In this document: piece by piece, positions 9,281-20,900 of the stretch
Numbering within the stretch: position 1 is the first letter of the stretch
Layout of the letters: every line of letters starts with the position of its first letter
NCBI GenBank assembly: GCA_030512335.1
Contig: JAULSU010000001.1
Coordinates: forward strand, 3,286,001 to 3,350,000
Direction of reading: 5' to 3'
DNA from: Immersiella caudata
Lineage: Eukaryota; Ascomycota; Sordariomycetes; Sordariales; Lasiosphaeriaceae
DNA: 64,000 bases
Position numbers and translations under genes: made by a program
The notes under the pieces: generated by a model
The model's database searches: none
Told to the model about the DNA's origin: nothing
What the model saw: the letters and a program-made list of their open reading frames with translations, nothing else

Positions 9281-12200
9281 ATGGCCTGCCCCTTCCACCA
9301 CGGCGCCGGAAAAACTCACCCTCCCCCTTCCCACGATGACCCCTTCGATGCCAACGTCCCCGAGGGGCTCCCCATCCCGCATCCCCCTGAGAAACTTTTC
9401 ACCAAGAATCTCACTGAAATGGACCCAAATTTTGCAGTCAGCTCCTTCTGGCGTCTCGCCGAAATCTACGGTCCCATCTTCAGCCTCAACCTGGTCAAGC
9501 GCAAGATCATTGTGATTTCCGACTACGAGCTTATCAACGAGGTGTGCGATGATAATCTCTATGAGAAGCTTGTGACGGGCGTGCAGGAGAACATAAGGCC
9601 GTTGACGAAGAATGGGTTGTTTACTTCGTATTCCGATGAGGAGGTGAGTGTCCAGCTTGCCTCGTGAAGAAAAGTTTGAGGGGGATACTAACAAGGGTAG
9701 GAATGGGGCATTGCCCATCGCACCTTGGTGCCAGTCTTCGGACCCATGCACGTCCGCAAGATGTTCCCCGAGATGACGGACATCCTGTCGCAGATGGTAC
9801 TTCGATGGGATAGATTCGGACCGGAGTACCGCATCTCGACTATGGATGACTTTACCAGGCTCGCGTTTGATGTCATCGGGCTGTGCGCCTTCAACTACAG
9901 GTTTAACGCCTTCTACAGCGAAGAGTTGATCCCGTTTGCGAAGCAGCTCGGACAGGTGCTCATCGAGACGGGGCTGAGAACGAACCGGCTACCAATCAAG
10001 AATGAGTTGCATTTTATGGATAAGAAACTGATGATGGAGAATATCGCCAAGATGCACAAGTTGTGCGACGACATCGTGGCAGAGAGAAAAGCCCATCCGC
10101 GCCCGGATGTGGATGACTTGCTCAATACCATGCTGTTTGCCAAGGATCCGGTAACCGGCAAGGGGTTTGCGGATGAAAATATTAGATATCAGATGGTCAC
10201 GTTTTTGGTAAGGGGCATCCATGTTGACTGAATAGGGGTAACTTACTGACTGCTTGATAATACAGGTTGCTGGCCACGACACCAGTGCGGGAACTATGAT
10301 GTTCCTTTTGTACAACCTCCTCCAGCATCCCGAGGCGCTGCAGAAGTGCTACGCAGAGGTTGATGAAGTTCTTGGAGACAAGCCACTGGAACTCCAGGAT
10401 ATTCCCAAGGTATGTGCGATACCTGCTTTTTTTTTTTTGGCCCCCTTAGTCTTTTTTGCTTTGATGTCTCAGGAGGAGGAGGAAGAGTTGCGTCCTCACA
10501 CCTCCTGAGACACGCAAGTATTGTCCCGAAATGGAAGTTAGTGGCTGACATTAACCACTAAGCTGAAATACATTGACGCGGCGATGCGTGAGGCGCTTCG
10601 GTATCTGGGGCCTATCCCAGCTATGACTCGACACGCCAAGAAGACAAGGCTCCTTGGAGGGAAGTACCGAGTGACACCTGACATTGCCATTGTCTCCAAC
10701 TTCAAGGGGCTGCATCACGACCCTAAAGTTTGGGGCCCAGACTGCAACGAGTTCAAACCGGAGCGTTGGCTCAATGGGGGAGCCGAGAAACAGCCACCGA
10801 ATGCGTGGAAGCCGTTTGGCACCGGCGTCCGCTCTTGCATCGGTCGTTATTTGGCAGAACAGGAAATCGTCATCGCCATGGCCATGATCTTCCAGCGTTT
10901 TGTGGTCGAGCAGGCCGACCCTGACTACAAGCTGCAGATTAAGTCAACTCTGACCATCAAGCCGGACCACTTTGATATCAAAGTCCGCCGCCGCCCTGGC
11001 AAAGACCACCTCTTCAACTTCACCGGCGCTGCCGCCCTAGCGGCAAAGAACGCCAAAACCAACGGCACAACCCCCCAAGGCGATCTCAGGCCCATCGAAG
11101 TCTTTTTCGGCGGAAACACCGGGACCTGCAAGTCCTTCGGCGAAGATCTCGAGACCTCAGCCCCCCAGTTCGGTCTTGCCGTCCCCAACAACTGCCGTAA
11201 CCTTGACGAAGCCGTCGAGAATCTACCCAGAGACCGCCCTGTGATCCTCATCACGTCCTCCTACGAGGGTCTCCCTCCTGACAATGCTCGCAACTTTATC
11301 GCCTGGCTCGAGACGCGCGCCAAAGATACCGCCAGCGCTGAACTTCTCGTGGGTCTCCCCTTTCTGTCGCATGGCTCCTGATGTGGTTCTTCATGGTTTT
11401 GTTGGATGTTGTCCTTTAGGAGAGATAACTGACGGGCATTTACCACAGAGGGGTGTTTCTTACGCCGTCTTCGGCGCCGGGAACAAAGACTGGGCCGCGA
11501 CCTTCCACCGCATTCCCAAGCTCGTCGACTCCCTGATGGAAAAGCTTGGTGCCACTCGCATCATTCCCGCTGGCTATGTTGACGTCAGCCAGGATATCGC
11601 TGGCCCCTTTGAAGAGTGGAAAACCATCCTCTTCCCCGCGCTGCGCTCCCTCGCCGGTGTCACCTCCGATGTGCAGGGCTCTGAAATCAACGTCGAAATC
11701 ACCCAGCCCTCGACCCTCTCCAAGCTCGCAGGAGAGGAAGTGTCTGAGGGCATCGTGCTTTCCAATTGCACCATCGCCCACAAGGGCCTCGGTCCGGAGA
11801 AGAAGCAGATCGACATCCTGCTCCCTCCCAACGTTGAGTACCGCAGTGGCGACTACCTCGCCGTGCAGCCCTATAACCCGCGCGAGTCGGTCAACCGCGT
11901 GCTCCGCAAGTTTGGCCTCCACCCCGACAGCTTGATCACCGTCTCAGGCACCACAAAGGAACACCTCAAAGCACACAATGGCGGCCCCATCTCTGCATAC
12001 GAACTCATCACCACCCGCGTCGAACTCGCGACTCCTGCCTCGCAACGCCAAGTCGCCACCCTCGCATCCCTCTCCTCCGGCCCCGATGCGGAACGCCTTG
12101 CGGCTCAGGCCACCAACGACCTCTACTCCCGCGAGATCCTATCCAAGCGCTTCTCAGTCCTTGACCTCCTTGAAGACTTCCCCTCTTGCAGCCTTCCCCT

Positions 12201-13014
12201 AGCCTCCTATCTTGACATGCTCACACCGCTTACGCCGCGCCAATACTCCATCTCGTCCTCTCCCTACGCCCAACCTCCCGTCCCTTTCTCCCTCTCCCCA
12301 TTTTCCCTTTCCCCATCCGCTTCCACCACCTCTGAGGAGCCAGCGGAGGAGCCAATCTCCCTTACCGCCTCCCTCACCTACGATATCTACACCAGCCCAT
12401 CCCTCTCACACCCCACCACACAGACCTTCAACGGCGTCGCCTCTTCCTACCTCTCCCACCTCGCCCCGTCGACCCGACTCCGTTGCTTCGTCCGCAAAAC
12501 AAACATCCCCTTCCACCTCCCCGCCGATCCCAAAACCCCCGTCATCATGGTCGCCGCAGGCACCGGAATCGCTCCCATGCGCGCCTTTATTCAAGACCGC
12601 GTCGCTATCGCTGAAGCAAGGCCTGGCGGTGCAGAGTCCCACCTCGGCCCGGCGATTCTCTACTACGGATGTCGTTCATCTGAGGAGGACTTCCTCTACA
12701 AGGAGGAGCTCGCAAAGTGGGAGAAGATGGGCGCTGTCAAGGTGCGCACGGCGTTTTCGAAGCAGCCTGGGGAGGATGGACGGACGGGACATGTAGATGA
12801 GAGAATCTGGGAGGATAGGGAGGAGTTGAAGGGGTTGTTTGCGAAGGGGGCAAGGATTTTGGTTTGTGGGAGTGCCGCGAGGCTTGGGAGAAGCACAAGT
12901 GAGGTGTGTTTGAGGATTTGGAGTGAGAGTCATCCGGAGAAGGCGAGAAGGGAGGCGGAGGAGTGGCTGCTGGCGCAAAAGGAGGACCGTTATGTTAGTG
13001 ACGTGTTTGGTTAA
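9281..13014 (+). CDS. Self-sufficient cytochrome P450/NADPH-P450 reductase fusion, CYP505 family (P450foxy-like)
   Basis: A single chain that takes electrons from NADPH through FAD and FMN to heme; fungal relatives hydroxylate fatty acids or alkanes at subterminal carbons. Exons are 9281-9643, 9701-10207, 10266-10409, 10563-11348 and 11449-13014 (1121 residues, usual for the family). Heme part: I-helix AGHDTSAG (residues 292-299), EALR (348-351), heme loop FGTGVRSCIG with Cys430. Reductase part: FMN-binding FFGGNTGTC from ~519, GVSYAVFGAGNKDW after intron 4, FAD-binding RQYSISSSP, NADPH-binding VAAGTGIAPMRAF, C-terminus DRYVSDVFG. There is no N-terminal membrane anchor, as expected for a soluble fusion. 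Introns 1 and 2 are ordinary (57-58 nt), but introns 3 and 4 (153 and 100 nt) belong to two different repeated intron families. The exact substrate cannot be read from sequence. Confidence 0.96.
10410..10562 (+). repeat. Family A repeated intron (introner-like), copy 1, in CYP505
   Basis: 153-nt phase-0 intron between IPK and LKYIDAAMREAL. It aligns along its length with ankyrin-gene intron 6 (56461-56621): identical donor block GTATGTGCGAT, CTGCTTTTTTT, a CCCCnTTAGTC block, TGTCTCAGGA, then about 70 nt of high identity including ATGGAAGTT and the branch region GCTGACATnnACCAC. A perfect 12-bp inverted repeat (TGTCTCAGGAGG at 10465-10476, complement at 10501-10512) forms a stem with a 24-nt loop. 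The flanking exons are from unrelated genes. Confidence 0.85.
11349..11448 (+). repeat. Family B repeated intron (introner-like), copy 2, in CYP505
   Basis: 100-nt phase-0 intron joining AELL to RGVSYAVFGAG in the FMN domain. It matches UCH intron 2 (1240-1386) at the donor, in the CTCCTnATGTGGTT...TTTGTTGGAnG block and from CTGACGG to CCACAG, but lacks ~45 nt of the middle. Most differences between the two copies are transitions. Confidence 0.7.
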
Positions 13015-16000
13015 TTAGATGTTGATATTGAGTGTGAAAAGGGGGTGTTGGCAGTTGGAGAGGGTTAGGGTTGTGGTGTTGTCGAGTGCAACGCTCAGGG
13101 AAACAGACGGTCTGCATGCTAGGGACTTGGCGATAATAGCTCGGTGGAGATGGGTTATGGAAGGATGTTCCGTGGGTTTGGGACTGAGACATTGTGTTTT
13201 GGTTATTCTCCGCCGAGATTTGGATCTCGCAAGGCGCTTGGTTAGGTCGGGCTTTGCGTCGGGTATCTCCTTGTCGAGAACGAATGAATGGATCTCTGTA
13301 GGATCTCCATACGAATCCCGGTGGTGCCGTTCCAGCCCCAACTTTCCACCTCTCATTTACAAAAATGGCCGGTAACCCTGAGACCCGCCACTTGAACTTG
13401 GCACCAGTCAGCCGCAGGCGGTGTGAGACATCGAAGCTTTGCCGCGTCGTCGTCGTGTCCAGGTGAGACATGCTGCAGCACACGGCGTGTTACTGGCGGC
13501 TCACCCCGAGAGCGACATGCCTCCGAGACCCCTACCTCAACGTTGGTCCGACACACGATCCGAAGGGCCGGACGTCCCCCACCCTGGTCGGTATTTTTGC
13601 TTACGGATTGCAAGTGGCGGGGTGATGATGAGCACCAGTGGGTAAGGCGCCGGCGCCGGCTGTGTCGGTTATGGACTGGTGAGATTGGGAGGCTAATGCA
13701 GGAGGGCTCTGGAACCCGCGCCGGTGTGACAAGTGTAGTTCCTCCTCGGCGACTCCCGTTGAGTCCGTTGAGTTTTATTTTGACAGGAGTTCGATTCGAA
13801 CGGTAAGTGTCAGTCAACGCGGCTACCCGCTCCCTTGTTGAAGCGGGGAGTATTGGTGACCAGTTGTCATAGCCCGGGCCGGGCCCATCGTGGGCTCATA
13901 CCTAGCGGGAACGCGAAGGCCAATCGTTTAAAGGCGACGGCGGTCAACTCCTTCATGCATCGGCTGCCGCCTTGCGCCCCACGGACTGCTTTCAGCTAGA
14001 GATGTCTTACAGACAGCGCATCGTACAGCGGGGCCGCAGCCTCTTCGCGTCGCTATCCTCTTTGCAGAAGAGGGGTGGTGAGGCGCGCTGGCCCAGATTA
14101 TTGTCGTCGCGTCTTTCTTGTGAATCTGTGGAAGAGCTTGCAGCATGCAGCGACGGCTGCATCAATTGGAAATTGCAAATTGGCACGCCAAGTCATGGCG
14201 TCATAGCGCCAAGTGAGGGTCGCACAGCCAAGTTCAGCTCGCCCGACTGGGGCTGAACGCGGCGATACGGGATTGCCCCAGGGGTGCGGTGACCGGACCG
14301 CCGCAGCCCCGCCGTGGCGCCCCCGCGTTGTGTTTAAATTAGTTTTGTGGTTGGATTGAAAGACGAGCCTTTCGCTCATGGAGCAAACAACCTGAGAGGA
14401 GTTCGATGCTGGAGAGTGATAATGGTTGGCTGCCCAACTTCGGTGTCGAGTTGATCGATATTCCCTTAACCTGTCAATCCGCAATTGGGCTTTGCAAAGT
14501 TCCCGGTACACGTGGCTGATGCGTTCTGTGTTTCCCATCGACAATCAGCAGCTCCTCCATCCCAGTCTGACGTGCTTCCAGAAAACTCAGGCCCCGTGTG
14601 TCCCGAACTTTGACTGGCCCGTAAGACGGGGAGGGTTCCGACAGTGCGATGCCGTTCGAGTCCGATCCAAGGGCCCGTGCTGTCGGGGTTGGGGTCGTTT
14701 GATCGGCGCCTTGATCCCATTCAGCGTCACTCATTGAACTTCATTTTGGCGTCACTGTCCCCCAAAAAAGGAAGAGAGCTCTCCACAGTGGTATGCTTGT
14801 AGCTAGGGACGAGTGCCAATCCGGCGTTTCAAAGGAAATAAACAGATTGCTGGATCATGGCGGGTTGACCAGGCGGTGACCGGGCCCTAGCCTCGGTTGT
14901 CATGTCCACAGGGTCAACAGCCCCAGCATGGCAGAGCTGCTGCTAAGCGTCGAGCGATTGGCGAGGCCCCATCGACGACAAGCAAAAAGCGACTGGCTGT
15001 ATCGTGAGCTTGACCCTTTCAGGGGCACCTCAAAGCGGCATGTCCTTCCTGGGGGACCCCTGGTGCAATTCTGGCCTTGCTGGTCATCAGCAGGTTTCGT
15101 CACCAATTGCGATTGGTGTCTCCTTACTGAACTCTGCGCGGATGGCCCGACAACGAGGCGAAGGTTCTCTTCCGCTTTTCCTCGTTCAGCTCGGCCAGCA
15201 TCGAAGCACAGAGAACCCGCAGGTGGAGTGCCACAAAGGCGCATTTCCCACGCGTTCCCTGAAATCTCTCTCGTCGTACGAGCCTTTGACGCTGCGGGTC
15301 CGGTGCCGGTTAGTAGGTCAGCCCGTTCTTTTTACCTAGGCGGCAATGACTGGCGCAGCGTCCACGCTGGTGTTGAGGGTCGGCTGGTGACTTCGGAAGA
15401 GCCCATGACAGTTGGGTGACGCCACGCCAGGGGAGCGCGCCTGCGCTAGTGGGATGAGCGAGCAAAAGCAATTGCGTTGCTGCTCGGACTCTTTTTTTTT
15501 TTTTTTTTTTTTGGACAAAACCCCTTTTGGATATCAGATTTGCCTGAGTGCTTGCGTTCCGCCGTGGCATCGCGCTCCACGGACGGCATGTTCATCTCAA
15601 CATGTATGCTGTGCAATCCGATCTGATCCCTTTCGCCCGGTCGCCCCAGCGCTGGGGCGCAAGGCGGGGCTGCAGCTGGTCCCGGGTCGTCAGGGCATCC
15701 CACGATGCTGGGCTTGCGCGATGCTGGGGAGTCTGCCAGCACAGGGACCCTAGTCAGCAGCGAGAATTATCGAAGCATATCCTCCGCAATACGACGCTGC
15801 CCTGCCTAAAAATGGCCTGGCCAGGTACCCAGACGATCGACGATATCGATTGATGCGTGGGATGAGAATTGCCAGGAAGCGAGGTAGCTTTGCTGGGCCT
15901 CCCAGGTTACACTGGCACCCACATCTGGCCTTGAACCTGGTGCCTGTCGCGTTTTCGTCGTTCCCGCTGCTCGCCTGGTCGCTGCGGCTTCAAGGAGGAA

Positions 16001-16701
16001 GGCGCGAGTGTCAATTTCCACTAGCTAGCCTGCCGAGTCAAGCCTGGGAACCATTGCTGCACAGTTCCTTCTCCAGGCCAATCAATAAAACCTCGTCTGC
16101 CCCAGGTCATCAGGCGTGCCCGAGCACAGAAAACTGCTCTCGGTTTCGGCTCTTGGAACTCGCTCGACCGTTCGCCTGCCTCGCCGTGCCCGGTGCTCTC
16201 CCGGGACTCTCGACTCTTGAAACGACCAAGGAGGACGATCGATCCAAACCCGGGCTTTGGTCTGCCGCCAAGTGGGTTTTTACTTGCAGGACTGACTGCC
16301 TCGACAGCGTCGACACCACTGCAGCACTGCCGGTCAACGCACCTGCTAACAACGCCTTTTTGCCGTTGCTCTGACAAGATTAAAGTTACCTGCTGCCAGA
16401 AAAATGCTCTGACGGAGCCGCTCCAGCAGAGTCGCAGCTCAGGATTCCCTGTTGACAACCCAGCACCCGGCACCGGCGGCACACCCCCTGTCTGCTTGCT
16501 GCTGAGACTTGCTGCCCGGTCCGAGGTTCGCGCAAGCGCAAAGCAGGTTCACGGCTGCCCAGTCCCTTATACCCAACGAGCGCCCTATGCTATAGGGCCC
16601 GACCTGCCGTACTGACGAATTGTGCGCGCTGGACAACGCAGACGAGCCGATCGACGGTAACAGCTGGCCTGGGGGACTGCCTTGTGCTGTTTTGCCATGA
16701 A
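13015..16701. other. Long intergenic region, 3.7 kb
   Basis: No gene recognised. Open frames of up to about 175 codons on both strands have no domain or plausible continuation by splicing. It contains a T21 homopolymer. A TTCGATTCGAA palindrome near 13790 is not part of a tRNA fold. The right part probably contains the promoter and long leader of the DUF1765 gene. Confidence 0.35.
15492..15512. repeat. T21 homopolymer
   Basis: Twenty-one consecutive T residues in non-coding DNA. Such a run creates false Lys- or Phe-rich frames on both strands; they are not genes. Confidence 0.95.
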
Positions 16702-19700
16702 ATGAGTGGCTCGACTCTTGCGTGGATGGCTCCGGCCGCCGACGCACGCACTCCATTCCACCGCTCGCACTCGACGCCGGATCTGTTATCAGCCCTGCCC
16801 AAGCCGCTGCCGCCTATAACCAACTCCCAACCACTGCGACCCGCAAACCACTTCAAGGAGCTCCCGAGTCTTCCCGCCTTCGATGTCCCATCATTCGACT
16901 TAGCCGAGTTCGATTCGGCCCTCAGATTTGAGAAATTTGAACGAGGCAGCAAAGCTTCACGACGCCCGACTGTGCAGGAAAAAGTAGTCGAAATTAGGGC
17001 GGATACCCCGCCTCCCGTCGACATTGTGGCCGACGACGAGCGGTCGGGACGGACGAGTTCAATGATTGACCGACCACGTTCGTGGCTGCCGAGTTCGAAA
17101 TCGAGTCCCAACGTACGAGCTGCACACATTGAGCGCCCAAAGTCGCTGGCGAGGGACAATGTAGGAAGTGCACCGGCACCGGGCGACTCCCGGCCAGGCA
17201 GCTTGGAGAGGTCGAGAACGGTAGAGTCATTTGCAGGCTTTGCGAAGCGCTCCTGGATCTCGAGCTCGCGGTCGCCCTCTCCTCCAAGCAAAGCAGATCG
17301 GACGAATGGCACAAAAGGCAAATCGGGCCTCAGGAGTCGGGCTGACTCTGGTGGTCGCCCGGCCGCTGGTGAACCGGACGACACGCGAGCTGCAGAGTCG
17401 CCCAGTAGCAAATCTCGCGCCTTGAACCGAGCCAGCATTTACTTGACCAGAATCAAGCAGAAGCCCCAGGCTGTCTTTGCCAAAAGCGCATCCTCGTCGT
17501 CTCTCCCATCCTTGGTATCGACGCCCGACAAGAAGCCTAAGGCCTCGGTTTCCAGCACCACGCTCGCACCAGCTTCAGGCCGGAACAGTACCTCAGTTCG
17601 GGCTACCAATCTGACCTTCACTACTGCGGTCGCGGGGAAGCTGGAGAACATTGCTCTTTCTGGGGATAATGACTCTCGCAGCAGCGTCGCCTCTTCGTCT
17701 ACCCCGCGAAATTCGTCCCACACGGCCTCGTCCGTGGACTCGTCCACCACGGAAAACGCATCTCAGTCCACCACCGACACCGGCATCACGATGCCACACC
17801 CGACCTCTGTAGACCCGTTGTGGAACGCATTTCGAACCTTGGAGACAGAGTTCACGAAGTTTGCAGCAAAGGTCACGACTCCAGCCCGAATGAATGTCTT
17901 GCGAACAACTCTCATGCCATTTTTACGAAGTACATCTTTTCACCCCTCAAACTCGGACAGGTCCGTCCTGGCACCCGAGGATATTGACCGCCGCGCGACG
18001 ATTCTGGACCAATGGTGGAACGGTCTCCTCGACATGCTTGATCTTGGGCAATCATCAAGGCCGTTTGCCAGCGCGTTCGGACCAACCCTGACGAGCGGCC
18101 AGCTAAACATGCCGATCAGCTTGCAGCCAGTATCGGGCGCTGACCGTCCAGCGCTGCTCGAGGCGACTACGATAATCATGGCACGCCCTGAATGGAGACT
18201 GTGCACTACAGCCTTCCAGCCCCTGACTGAGCGGTCACCCGAGGAACGGGTCCGCGCAAGGTCAGGAACACAATCGACATGCGACAGCGACTTTGGATTC
18301 CTTGCCGAGTCAGCAGAGCACAATGTCCGAAATATGTTCGTTTCCAACCTCACGAGGCAAGTCGCCATTGCTGTGGATAAGATGTCCCTACGGCATGCGC
18401 CCTTGAGTCTTGTAAGCTGGTGCGGCAAAGTGTTCGCATACGCGTTCTTCTTTGCCCCCGGTGTGGCGGATGTGCTCGTGAGACTCTGGTCTCTCAGCGC
18501 CGACCTGCTTCGTAGAGTAGCGGACGAGTTTGGCCTGCCCCGGAAGAACAACGGCGAAAGCGAAGATATTGTGGCGCTCTACCCGCCCCATCTGGGCAAG
18601 CTTGGATGGACGTCCGCGAGGGAACTTGGAGACAAGCTTCGCCAAGCAACCAGACTTTCGATATCCCTAGCAAAGATCCCATGGCACGGCCCATGGGTTG
18701 CCAAGTGGAGGGGCGGCGAGACGGATTTGTTCTACATTTTTTGCAAGTATTACCACATTCTTGCAGAGGAGTTCATTCCTGAAGGGCTACCGCTTCTCGA
18801 AAAGGCTCGGGGTCCAGCATTCGTGCTGGTGAACGCCCAGCTGCTCTCGATCATGGACAGCACCATTCACCGCCAAGCCTCAATCGATGCGATGCTTCCC
18901 CTGGCGGACGGACCCTATGGCCCTGACGCGACTATGACGGGGCTTCAGCTGCCCAGCAATCTCATGAAATCTATGGAGGAGAACCGGGTTGTTATTCTCC
19001 TGAAGGACATGCTCTCTGACGGTTCGGTTGGTGTCAGTGCTGGTATCAAGCATACCTTTACTCAGTCTTTTGTCGGCGTACTCAAAGCAGCGACGAAACG
19101 GACTTCTCGATATGAGCACTCCGCCTGCTACACTCTGTGCGGTTTTCTCGAGGTAGCCTTGACGGTGTTGGATTCCTTCCAGAATAGTGTGAACAATACT
19201 GTCGCGACCTCCCCAACGGAGGGTGCTTCGTCTTCCTTCACTCTAGACATGGCTGGGCCCACTCGCTACATCGACTATGTTGACTGGCCGTTCTGGTTCG
19301 ACGTGGGCAAGATGATTATGGAGTCGAACAACACCATGTCCGAAATACGCGTCATGTCTTTCGTCTTCTCCCTGTGGGACTCGATCACCGCCGACCCCGC
19401 TCGAAAAGAGGCGATCTGCATGGAGTGGCTGCTGTCGGAAGAGGTCTTTGAGAAGTTCTTCAACAACTGGTGTCCAATGGTCCGGGCGTACTACATGCGA
19501 CTACTTTGTTGGCGCATTTGCAGAGATTCGGGCAGCGCTAACGAGTTGAACACGTGAGTAGCTAACGCCCTTCCTGCATCGATAAATCGTGAAGCTAACT
19601 TGACCTGCGCAGAAAAATCTTCCTTCTCGTCTCGCAACGGCTTAGGACGGTGTGGTCACATTATCTGTGGCTCAAGCAAAACGCCGAGATGCGGGGGCGC

Positions 19701-20900
19701 ATGCCGCCATCTACTGCGCCTTGCTACCCGACGCCAGGCAAGCGGTTCCTCATCATCCGCACTGAGGTTCAGCCGCAGCAGCCTCTTCTGACGGGCTTTG
19801 ACTTGTTTCCAGGTACACTGGGTCCTGACAAGACATCAGACTATCGCGGCGCATACTTGGGAAATGGAGACAACCCGGCTGAAATGGGCAGAGCAGACGG
19901 CGCGCTGACTTCGTACAAAAGGAAGTGGACGCTGTTAGGCAAAGTACTCTCTTTCGCCGGCCAGCAGGCAAGTTCGAGCACCGGCAATCCAGGAGCTAAG
20001 CACTCATGGGACGAAGAGCTTGAACAGGCCCGTCGAGAAACAGCTGCCGCCCGCTCCGCGGCTGCTCGCTCCAGCCAGTCCAGCCTGCTGCAGCCCACAG
20101 GGCCGCCACCTCCTCCCAAGCAAGCCCCTTCCAACGGCATAATCTCATCCTCAGACTCTGGGTCCTCTACTGGGTCAGCTCCAGTCTACGATGCTGCGAC
20201 ATATGTTTTCCGCTTTGCCCTCAGTTGGCAAGGACAAAACGGATCCTATCCTCCTACACGAGATCGGATTCTGAGCCGCCCTCGCTTGCCTGCACCCGCC
20301 CACGCAAGAGTCAGCGCTAGAGCCGCGACTCTGAACCGCGCGGGACAGCCTGGTGGGGATTGCAATTTCCGGAGCGAAAGCCCTCCACCCATTGCGCCTG
20401 GTCTTCCTCCTGATACGCGGAGGGTCAGTGGATTGATGCAGACAGGGCTCATCAGTGAGGCGCGCAATGCAAGGCCGCTGTCTGTTACCGACGTCCCAGG
20501 CAAAACGGCGACGGAAAAGACAGAGTTGAGGCGTTTATCCCTGAACATTGACGCAACATCGGTCCGCTTACCTGGGGATGGGCCAGAGGAGAACGGCAGG
20601 CTGGCAACGCGATCACCAACGCCCGTTTTTGATGGATATGAGTCAGACAGGGGCCGGTCTTTCGACATTGATGGCGAGAGGGGCCGCCCTCAGCCCCCCG
20701 CTGTTCGTGCGGTAAAGCCTATGGGCATCTATGCTTCCGGCGCCGTATATTCTGGGCGTGCACTAGCAGAATGGAGCCTGGTGGTCAGCGAATGCAACAG
20801 CTTTGTGGAACGCCGACGGGACGAGGGAGTGCTGGGACTGAGCGACGTCGAGGTACCAATATTGAGTGTCGAAGGACTTGGCCTGCGACAAAGAGGCTGA
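16702..20900 (+). CDS. DUF1765 / UPF0592 family protein
   Basis: Large fungal protein of unknown molecular function. Exons are 16702-19553 and 19613-20900, giving 1379 residues. I chose the ATG at 16702; the frame opens slightly earlier without another ATG. Residues 1-370 are Ser/Pro/Arg-rich and probably disordered, including a long SS/RS-type segment. From about residue 370 the sequence becomes ordered and helical (DPLWNAFRTLETEFTKFAAK, WCGKVFAYAFFFAPGVADVL, IPWHGPWVAKWRGGETDLFY). This central block, through about residue 950, is what I match to DUF1765. The C-terminal ~350 residues are again low-complexity (poly-Pro, Ser-rich) and include a segment like DAATYVFRFALSWQG. The splice (GTGAGT, CTAAC branch) joins ELNT to KIFLLVSQRLRTVW. 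Fission yeast has a related UPF0592 protein annotated as membrane-associated; I see no clear multi-span membrane domain here. Confidence 0.82.

Noticed and set aside
13786..13802. GAGTTCGATTCGAACGG, resembling a tRNA T-arm
   Set aside because: No acceptor stem, D-arm or anticodon arm can be placed around it; it is just a short palindrome.
16590..17438. 282-codon minus-strand frame
   Set aside because: Shadow of the Ser/Arg-rich N-terminal part of the DUF1765 gene.
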